DNA of 64,000 nucleotides from a candidate division TM6 bacterium GW2011_GWF2_37_49 (GTDB lineage: Bacteria > Babelota > Babeliae > Babelales > RVW-14): assembly GCA_000989955.1 (NCBI GenBank), contig LBTE01000006.1, positions 62,001 to 126,000 on the forward strand, read 5' to 3'. This document shows positions 1 to 6,779 of the stretch, piece after piece (position 1 is the first letter of the stretch; the number at the start of each line of letters is the position of its first letter). The translations under genes and the position numbers were made by a program. The notes under the pieces are model-generated. The model was not told the origin of the DNA. It saw only the letters and a list, made by a program, of their open reading frames with translations, and made no database searches.

Positions 1-963
1 GGAAATTTTACCCTCTTTTATAATTTTATCACGAGCCATGTTTAACTGTTTTACCAGTACAGTATTATCGACGATATTGCAAACAATATCCAAAGCCTCA
101 GACAAATTTACGCCGCTTTCAAGCAGCATCCCCAAAGTTTTGCTGAACTGCACAACTGCTTTGGTGCGCGAAAAATAGGCAGTCATTGGAAGCCATAACA
201 AAAATTCATCAAATTTATGCTTGCCTGACGGCGTTGATTTCCAGTAAGAAAATAATATAATTCCACCAATAACAGTTACACCCAAAAGAGTATAATTATT
301 TGTAAAGAAATCTGAAGCTACAATCAAAATTCGTGTTGGCAACGGAAGCTCCTTTCCCATGGATACAAACATACTTTTAAGCTTTGGAACCAAAACAACT
401 AAAAGCGCAACAACTATTAACACAGAAAAAGACAGCATCATAATCGGATATGACATCGCCTTTTTTACCTTCTTTTTTGTCTCTTCAGATTTTTCAAGAT
501 ATTCGGTTAAACGAAATAAAATTGTTTCAAGCTTGCCGCTTGCCTCACCAGCTCGAATTAATTGAACATAGACATTCGTAAAAACCTTTGGATAGCGTGA
601 AAGCTCTTTGGCAAACGGTTGCCCAGACTTGAGCCCATCTTTGACTCTGATTAAAATACGCTTAAAAGCTCCATCAAATTGATCAACTAGAAGCTCTAAT
701 GCTTGAAGTAGCGGCACGGCAGACTTTAGAAGGACCGCTAGCTGTTTTGTAAAAAGTACAATAGTCCGCAAATCTGTTGGTTTCTCAAATAAAGTTTTTA
801 ATGAAAAGCCACCCTGACCCTCACCAGAAACTTCATATATATTTATTGGCATCAAGCCCTGCCCCTGTAAACCATCTTTTGCTGCAGCCAAAGACGGAGC
901 ATCAATGGTTCCAACAACCTTATTTCCGCGTCTACTGAAAGACTCGTATTGATAAAGGGGCAT
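1..963 (-). CDS. gspF: Type II secretion system inner-membrane protein GspF (3' end outside window)
   Basis: GspF/PilC-family polytopic inner-membrane platform protein of the type II secretion system. The frame starts at an ATG at 963 (MPLYQYESFSRRG), preceded by TAGGAGA, and stays open for 321 codons to the window edge; GspF proteins are about 400 residues, so roughly 80 residues are missing. The N-terminal soluble region is followed by the typical helical domain (LRTIVLFTKQLAVLL, then AVPLLQALELL), a hydrophobic segment (YPIMMLSFSVLIVVALLVVLVP) and the start of the second repeat (FSRTKAVVQFSKTLGMLLESG). gspC and gspD lie at the other end of the window, so the secretion genes are scattered. 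Family assignment is secure; the choice of GspF over PilC rests on gspC and gspD being present. Confidence 0.93.
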   Translation of the reverse strand, partial: MPLYQYESFSRRGNKVVGTIDAPSLAAAKDGLQGQGLMPINIYEVSGEGQGGFSLKTLFEKPTDLRTIVLFTKQLAVLLKSAVPLLQALELLVDQFDGAFKRILIRVKDGLKSGQPFAKELSRYPKVFTNVYVQLIRAGEASGKLETILFRLTEYLEKSEETKKKVKKAMSYPIMMLSFSVLIVVALLVVLVPKLKSMFVSMGKELPLPTRILIVASDFFTNNYTLLGVTVIGGIILFSYWKSTPSGKHKFDEFLLWLPMTAYFSRTKAVVQFSKTLGMLLESGVNLSEALDIVCNIVDNTVLVKQLNMARDKIIKEGKIS

Positions 964-1102
964 AGCTTTTTTCTCCTAGACTTTGCATTTCTTAGAAATT
1001 ACTTGCCAACAAAACTCGTTACCTGATATCATGTCCCTAAAATTTAATGTGTTGAAGTTATGGTAGACACTTAAAGGATACTTTATCAGAAAGGAATGTG
1101 TT

Positions 1103-2194
1103 ATGAAAATAAAAAAATTGTTTTTATTGATACCCCTCATAAATCTAGTTTTTGCTGTTTGCAAATCTGAGGACAGTCCTATGGGTTCTCAGGCCATCAA
1201 GAAACTTGAAGCTGAAATTCATCAAGACACTCCTCTGCAGTTTGCAACAAGATCATTACGATCTAATTTTACAAGAGAACACTTTGACGGCAATATCGAT
1301 TGCCCAGAAAAATCGAACTCTAATGCCAATATTTTTGACAAATCATTTTTGCGATTCATTGAAGATGTTTATAATAGATCGGATTACGCAGAGATTTTAT
1401 CGCAAGATGGCACACACATTATAGAATTTTTAAAGCTTTGTAACGAATTAAGCTTGGACATAAATTCGGTTTATGTAGGCATCCGATTATTTAGAATAAA
1501 GATGATGTCATGTGAAATTGTTGATGATGCTGTTGTTAATCAAATTTTAGAAGATCTGCCAGATCAGATGACAAGATATTTTGAAAAATCTGACAAAGAC
1601 AATGGAGTTAAAGAAATTTTAAGCAAAAATATAGAAAAAATTATATTGTGTCATTTGAATGACCAGTTTCTAAGATCAGTTATAGCTATCGAAGATACAA
1701 AAAAGGCGTTAACAGCAGAAATATCGAATCTTTTTTTGAATGAATTAAAAAAAGCCAAAGATAAGAAGTCCGATAAAAAAAGTAAAACGCGCCTACGATT
1801 TGAGGTTATAAGATTTTTTGAAACAACGCTGGCAAGAACACTTTGGAATCCAAAATCTCCAGAAACCGTCTGGACTTCATTTTTATCTATTGCAAATGGC
1901 CTACAAAGGCTTGCCTCCAGCAATATCATTAATCATATGGACGACCTTGACAGCTTGCTTTGGGAGCTTACTTATAGATTTAATTTTTTCTTGGACCTAT
2001 CTGGCTTTAGTCTGCCATTGAACTTTTATGAAGAGGTTGAAAAAGCCATTGAAGAAAAAACTGTATCTTTCTTGGAATCAAAAGAACAAGACGAAGGCGT
2101 AAAATCGAAAAAGGAAATTTTTACAGAAAAGCTACTTCAAGCTAAAACAAAGGCATATGCTTACTACAAAAAAGGAATTTTGCCTCAAATTTAG
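1103..2194 (+). CDS. Exported protein of unknown function (363 aa)
   Basis: I do not recognise a family. The ATG at 1103 follows AAGGA at a good spacing. The N-terminus (MKIKKLFLLIPLINLVFA) is a signal peptide; a cysteine shortly after (VFAVC) makes a lipoprotein just possible, but the lipobox is poor. The mature part is mostly helical and charged, with a Lys/Asp-rich stretch near residues 210-225 (KKAKDKKSDKKSK) and another acidic/lysine-rich stretch near the C-terminus. It is transcribed divergently from gspF. It is probably a periplasmic or secreted protein specific to this lineage. Confidence 0.75.
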   Translation: MKIKKLFLLIPLINLVFAVCKSEDSPMGSQAIKKLEAEIHQDTPLQFATRSLRSNFTREHFDGNIDCPEKSNSNANIFDKSFLRFIEDVYNRSDYAEILSQDGTHIIEFLKLCNELSLDINSVYVGIRLFRIKMMSCEIVDDAVVNQILEDLPDQMTRYFEKSDKDNGVKEILSKNIEKIILCHLNDQFLRSVIAIEDTKKALTAEISNLFLNELKKAKDKKSDKKSKTRLRFEVIRFFETTLARTLWNPKSPETVWTSFLSIANGLQRLASSNIINHMDDLDSLLWELTYRFNFFLDLSGFSLPLNFYEEVEKAIEEKTVSFLESKEQDEGVKSKKEIFTEKLLQAKTKAYAYYKKGILPQI

Positions 2195-2204
2195 ATTATT
2201 TATT

Positions 2205-2417
2205 TTAAGATAAGCCAGTGTTTTTAGATTTACAAAATCCAGACGGTGCGAACGGGAATATTGAAAAATCAAAGTCGACATCTTCAATAAATTCATCGTC
2301 TTCATCAACAAAAACAAAACAGGTTCCGTAACTAGAATCATATATTTCTTCGTAAAAAGAATAATAGCAAAATTTATAAGAAGGTTGTAAGTTTTTATTA
2401 TTATTTAAGGTGTTCAT
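2205..2417 (-). CDS. Possible small acidic protein (70 aa)
   Basis: A short open frame with an unusual composition: rich in Phe, Tyr, Asp and Glu, with an acidic centre (VDEDDEFIEDVDFDF). There is no clear ribosome-binding site before the ATG. A plausible extended -10 element (TGGTATAAA) lies about 30 bases upstream on the same strand. It is convergent with the 1103-2194 gene. Without homologues this could be a chance frame; the skewed composition is the only argument in its favour. Confidence 0.3.
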   Translation of the reverse strand: MNTLNNNKNLQPSYKFCYYSFYEEIYDSSYGTCFVFVDEDDEFIEDVDFDFSIFPFAPSGFCKSKNTGLS

Positions 2418-2746
2418 TTTTATGTTAATTTTTAAAATTTATACCATTTTTCGACCATTGTTTGGTGAAGCAAAATGCTTCCTGTTCATACTAACTGTTG
2501 AGACTAGAAATATAGCGCTAAAACAGCTTTAATCAACGAGCAAAACAAAATTGTTTTAGTATTGCAAGACTGTAAATTTTGCACTTTTATGTATGCCTAA
2601 AAATTAACACTATAAAATGAGAAAGTGCTTAGCAATGACTTTATAGCAATGCTCAATTATTTAAAATTCAATTTGAATAAAACATCTTAAAACCCAAAAA
2701 ATAATTAATTCAAGCAAAAGCACGTTCAGCGAAGGTAAAAATGCGT
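2418..2746. other. Intergenic region with nothing recognised
   Basis: AT-rich stretch with stops in all frames. It leads into the IS66 end remnant. I see no gene, terminator or repeat copy here, only the possible promoter of the small minus-strand frame near 2440. Confidence 0.5.
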
Positions 2747-2826
2747 AGGCTATTTTGATGCTCTATCTTCTGTGCTTCAAACCTGGACTATCAACTTTGT
2801 TTTGGACTAGGCACCTGAATAGTTAC
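2747..2826 (+). mobile_element. Solo right-end remnant of an IS66-family element
   Basis: This stretch matches the last 80 or so bases of the IS66-family element at 40318-41740 with about ten differences: the end of the transposase frame (…VLD stop) and then the complete 17-bp terminal inverted repeat GGCACCTGAATAGTTAC at 2810-2826. No left end or other transposase sequence is visible nearby, so it is what remains of an older, mostly deleted copy. Repeat copy A follows directly. Confidence 0.88.
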
Positions 2827-2839
2827 TATTTTTGCAAAC

Positions 2840-2985
2840 ATACTCTGAAACTTACGCCCAAATCGTTGCCAGCAGGCCGCATCTAAAAAATTATCATTTC
2901 CTCGAAACGCGCGTCACATTGGCGCTTTAAGCACACCGCACTACATGTATATCCGTATTAATAAGGGTTTTGATCAATTACAATA
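2840..2985 (+). repeat. Dispersed intergenic repeat, copy A
   Basis: Shares the block GCAGGCCG, then TCTAAAAA and TTATCATTTC (2872-2900) with the other copies, and the downstream ATGTAT block near 2945. It is the most diverged 3' half of the family. It sits between the IS66 remnant and the MntA/HepT pair. Confidence 0.7.
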
Positions 2986-3063
2986 AAATATTTTTATAAT
3001 TATAAAGCCACGTTATACTTGATTAAGTCATCAGACCACTAAAAAGTTGATTTAGGATAGTTT

Positions 3064-3357
3064 GTGGCAATTAAATCGAAATATAAAGACCAGATCATGC
3101 TCATAATTCAAAAGCACTTACCGGAGTGCAAAATTTATCTTTTCGGTTCACAAGCGACAGGCAAAAGCTGCGCCGGATCGGACATTGATCTTGGCTTAGA
3201 CAATGGATTCAAGATTCCACGTAAAATCATTTTGAACATATTAATCGATATCGACCAAACCATTATTCCAATGAAAATTGACCTGGTGGACATGCATTCT
3301 GCTCAAGAAGGTATTAAGCTTGCGATTATTAAAGAAGGAATTTTATGGACAAACTAG
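3064..3357 (+). CDS. mntA: MntA-type nucleotidyltransferase antitoxin
   Basis: Minimal nucleotidyltransferase (97 aa). The catalytic signature is complete: GSQATGKS at 28-35, then SDID at 39-42 giving the first two metal-binding Asp, and a third Asp in KIDLVD near 73. In characterised MntA/HepT systems this enzyme transfers AMP to a tyrosine of the HEPN toxin and silences it. The start is GTG, preceded by AGGATA. The downstream HEPN gene overlaps by 13 bases, so translation is coupled. The pair stands alone between a repeat copy and a convergent gene, as expected for a mobile toxin-antitoxin cassette. Confidence 0.9.
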   Translation: MAIKSKYKDQIMLIIQKHLPECKIYLFGSQATGKSCAGSDIDLGLDNGFKIPRKIILNILIDIDQTIIPMKIDLVDMHSAQEGIKLAIIKEGILWTN

Positions 3358-3794
3358 AGCAAAAACACCTACAGCTCGCACAAGCGCTTGAAACATTAAA
3401 TAAATCGGTTACAACTTTTGGCATTTTTGTAAAAGAGAAAAAGGGCTACAACCCGCACATGGACTACCTGGAAGAGTATCGAATGCATCGAGACTCCGTC
3501 ATTCAAAGATTTGAGTATTCGATAGACTTATTTTGGAAATACATTAAAAAATATCTTGAAGACGCAAATGCCCTGTCAGGAATGAAACTCCCAGCCGATG
3601 TGATAAGAACTGCATATTCGCTTGAACTGCTCAGCGCAGATGATGCTGAAACGATCCTTCAAATGATCAAAGATCGCAACTTAACGTCACATATTTACGT
3701 AGAAGAGATCGCAGAAGACCTGGTTGCAGATATTCCGCACTACTGCCAAACATTGAGTAAAGTTTTAAGTCGACTTGCCCCTTCAAAACAATAG
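3345..3794 (+). CDS. hepT: HEPN-domain toxin HepT (nucleotidyltransferase partner)
   Basis: All-helical 149-aa protein of the HI0074/HepT family. It carries the RX4HXY motif as R111-NLTS-H116-I-Y118: Arg and His form the RNase active site and the Tyr is the residue AMPylated by MntA in characterised systems. AAGGA precedes the ATG and the start lies inside the end of mntA. Family knowledge predicts an RNase toxin kept inactive by its partner. It ends 9 bases before the end of the convergent AAA+ gene. Confidence 0.88.
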   Translation: MDKLEQKHLQLAQALETLNKSVTTFGIFVKEKKGYNPHMDYLEEYRMHRDSVIQRFEYSIDLFWKYIKKYLEDANALSGMKLPADVIRTAYSLELLSADDAETILQMIKDRNLTSHIYVEEIAEDLVADIPHYCQTLSKVLSRLAPSKQ

Positions 3795-3803
3795 ATTTAT
3801 GAG

Positions 3804-6779
3804 TTAAACAGAAACTCCTTGCGATTTTTGTAATTTTTCAACAATACCTGCAAGATTTTGTAATAAATTTTGCACATCACTTTTTAACGAGTGCACTTTT
3901 TGTCTTAACTTTTGTAGGGATTCGACTAACCCAATGCCTGCAACATCCGTGTTTTCTCCAATTTCAGTACCAGCAGCTGACGTAATTGGAGGCTCAATCA
4001 AAGACTTTTGAGCTGTCGCATTTGGCTCTTGCTTTGTAATTTTTTCGTCACCTGTTGCTTGAACTGGTTGAATCAATGCATTCTTCTCTAAAATCGCATC
4101 AATAGCCTCTTCAAAAACTTCAAACGTCAGATCTTCAGCTTTTTGATTCTGTGATTTTCGAAGAGAACGGGCATCTCCAACTATGCTGTTTAGTGTTGCA
4201 GAGTTGCATCCACTAGTCTTTTTAATAATGGTCCGCCACTGTTCATCAGTAAAATTATACTTCACTTTTTTAAGATAACCTTTAAGGATTACTTCTCTTA
4301 ATCCAGCGCTTGGATAAGGCAAATGAATATCTAGAGCAGGATCAACCAGCTGAACAAACTTTTTATCCAAATTATTAGGGTTATTTGTTGCAACTATAAA
4401 CACTCCACTAACCGCTACGCCATCTTTGTTGACAGGAGGCTTTCTTTCTAAATCTTGAATTTTAGATATAATGCTATCCGTAACGGCTACACGACCCTGC
4501 AATACGTCTGCACGTTGACACCTTGGATCATCACGGTTAAATGCGGCTCTTGCATCAAACTCGTCAAGTAAGACCACAAAACATTTTTTATCTGATTTTT
4601 CGATATCGGCCCTAATTTTTTGAAATTTTGAATCAACTGCCTCAGCTGAGAATATTGTCGCAGGATCAACCTCAACATACGAACATGCACTATCTGTTGC
4701 AAGCTTTTCAGACGTAAAACCCTTTCCATTACCCGGAGGCCCCTTTAAAAGCATTACTGAAACATGTGGGGGCTTTTGGGGATTTTTAAGATCGTCCACG
4801 ATGCTGGCAATCTTTACATCATTTTCAGCCTCTTCCAGTGCCGAAGCCTTATCTTGAGCCTCAATATCTCGATCCAGAATTGACGTTTTTACCGCTCCTG
4901 TTAATGATTTATCGGTAAGAGCGATATTAAAGCGTCCAGCCCGAGTTAATGCCGAATCAAGGCCTGGAGTCTTACTCGTTGCAATCCATGTTAGTCCTTT
5001 ATTGGCACCTCCCGACTTTGTTGTTTCAGCCAACATCTGATTAACAACTTCAACGCGCGGGTCCAAAGGATCAGCATCCCTGTTTACCGTTGCAAAAGAT
5101 TCCATATCTCTAAAAACAAGAAATTGTTTTTGATTATCAGCACTGCGCGTTTCTCTTGCATGCTGGAACACCAACTGCACATCAGCAGAAGTTTTTAGCT
5201 TAGCTCCATCAATTTCGATAATGTGACAGTCCAAATTATCACAAGTCTCTTTCATAACATCCATAACTTTATCCTGAAATTGGCCATCCCCAACAATCAA
5301 TGCTCCTGGTGGAAGAAATGACTTAGTTGTGTTAGTTTTTGGATTAGTATCTTCATAAAGCTTGGGATTGTCTACAGCGCTAACAAATGCAACTAAATAA
5401 TCTTTCTGTTTTTTATCGATTGGAAGGTTATTAATGTGCTGCACAGACTCTTTAAGAGATGCAAATGTATCAGCAGGACATACACCTTCAACAGCGCTTT
5501 CAATGCTCTGCGAAACGTCACCACTTTTCGCCAGCGATGCTGCCTTGTACAGGAGATGACGGGCAGAGGTTGTGTCAGGAGATGCTAAAAACTCTTTTAC
5601 GTTAGACTCAAGATTTCCTTTTTGTTCTGGTGAAATAGGACATTTTTGCAAAGACGCTTGAACCTGCTTGACAAGCTGGGCAGCCTTTTTTTGTTCGGCC
5701 CGCGCGTACTCCGTGTACTGCTCATGTGCCTCACGAATTTTTTGGCTGTCCCGCTGAATAGTTTGTGCAACGTTTATGGCTGTGGCAGAGAGCTGCATAA
5801 TAGTTAAAACAGCATTCCATGTCTCTCTTGAAAACCACCAATTCACATCAATGGCTGGACCATAAATTGCTTCTTCATCGCGCTTCTTCTTTTCCTCCAA
5901 AACCTGACGCTCCTGCTTGCAGAGCGATTTTAGCAAGCCATCAATATTTTTGCCAGACAGCTTTCCGCCATTAAAAATAATATTGCTAAAAGGCCCTTCC
6001 GGATTTTTGTTGTATATCTGTAAAGTTTTAATTTTAGTTTGCAGGTCTGCGACGCATTTTTGCTCAGACTGAAATTCTGAACGTTCTATGATATCTTTAA
6101 AATCTTGAATAAGCCCTAATCTTTCATACTCAACATGCGTTGACCCAACGTTAATAGTTATTGGTTCTGGAACGAGAGGTAAAATACATTGCTCAAACCA
6201 AAACAAATATTCCAAATCAAGTAAGCTCGGTTTCCAAGAATTTAAGCTTTTGTTATTAACAAGACTCTCAAGATTGTTACCCAAAATTTTATTAACAGTT
6301 TCTATAAATTTGCCAATTTTCAAGTCAACAACTTTAAGAGTTTTATTATTTTCTTCGAAAGCCGTACCTACCTGATTCGCCAAATCAAGTATCTTTGCGG
6401 CAACTGGAATTGTCTTAACAGTTATATCATCAACACTGGATCTTAAATTCTGAACAATATTCCGCAATTGCTTGCCAAGCGACTTGTAAATATCAAGGCG
6501 TTGTTGTTTATTTTTAGCCTTCTGTTTTTTATCTTTTGATTTACTAGAATCGATCAGTTTATCGGCTTCATCGGCAATTTTATGCAATACAGACGCAGCA
6601 TTCTCTAATTTATCAGGATCCGAAACGATATTTTTTATATCTTTAAGCTGATCAAATAATTCACGAGTTTCAGCCACAAACATCTTATTCTTGAGAGCAA
6701 CTTCAGGGCTGTTAACAGCTGCGGTTAACTGAAAACACAAGAATAACACGCCTACCAAAAAGACCTTAATACAATTCAT
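3804..6779 (-). CDS. Exported AAA+ ATPase with one degenerate and one intact ATPase module
   Basis: The 991-aa protein begins with a signal peptide (MNCIKVFLVGVLFLCFQLTAAV). Residues 25-480 are helical and coiled-coil rich with no family I recognise. Residues about 492-640 look like a degenerate AAA+ module: the P-loop position reads VGDGQFQDK, Walker B is altered (FLVFRDMES), but the RAGRF region is kept. A second AAA+ module is intact, with Walker A GPPGNGKG at 680-687, Walker B CFVVLLDEFD at 733-742 and sensor 1 ATNN at 797-800. The C-terminus is again coiled coil. The ATG overlaps the stop of the upstream 968-aa gene by 4 bases, so the two are probably co-translated partners. An ATPase behind a signal peptide is odd: it may be membrane-anchored or delivered into the host. 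Function unknown. Confidence 0.85.
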   Translation of the reverse strand: MNCIKVFLVGVLFLCFQLTAAVNSPEVALKNKMFVAETRELFDQLKDIKNIVSDPDKLENAASVLHKIADEADKLIDSSKSKDKKQKAKNKQQRLDIYKSLGKQLRNIVQNLRSSVDDITVKTIPVAAKILDLANQVGTAFEENNKTLKVVDLKIGKFIETVNKILGNNLESLVNNKSLNSWKPSLLDLEYLFWFEQCILPLVPEPITINVGSTHVEYERLGLIQDFKDIIERSEFQSEQKCVADLQTKIKTLQIYNKNPEGPFSNIIFNGGKLSGKNIDGLLKSLCKQERQVLEEKKKRDEEAIYGPAIDVNWWFSRETWNAVLTIMQLSATAINVAQTIQRDSQKIREAHEQYTEYARAEQKKAAQLVKQVQASLQKCPISPEQKGNLESNVKEFLASPDTTSARHLLYKAASLAKSGDVSQSIESAVEGVCPADTFASLKESVQHINNLPIDKKQKDYLVAFVSAVDNPKLYEDTNPKTNTTKSFLPPGALIVGDGQFQDKVMDVMKETCDNLDCHIIEIDGAKLKTSADVQLVFQHARETRSADNQKQFLVFRDMESFATVNRDADPLDPRVEVVNQMLAETTKSGGANKGLTWIATSKTPGLDSALTRAGRFNIALTDKSLTGAVKTSILDRDIEAQDKASALEEAENDVKIASIVDDLKNPQKPPHVSVMLLKGPPGNGKGFTSEKLATDSACSYVEVDPATIFSAEAVDSKFQKIRADIEKSDKKCFVVLLDEFDARAAFNRDDPRCQRADVLQGRVAVTDSIISKIQDLERKPPVNKDGVAVSGVFIVATNNPNNLDKKFVQLVDPALDIHLPYPSAGLREVILKGYLKKVKYNFTDEQWRTIIKKTSGCNSATLNSIVGDARSLRKSQNQKAEDLTFEVFEEAIDAILEKNALIQPVQATGDEKITKQEPNATAQKSLIEPPITSAAGTEIGENTDVAGIGLVESLQKLRQKVHSLKSDVQNLLQNLAGIVEKLQKSQGVSV

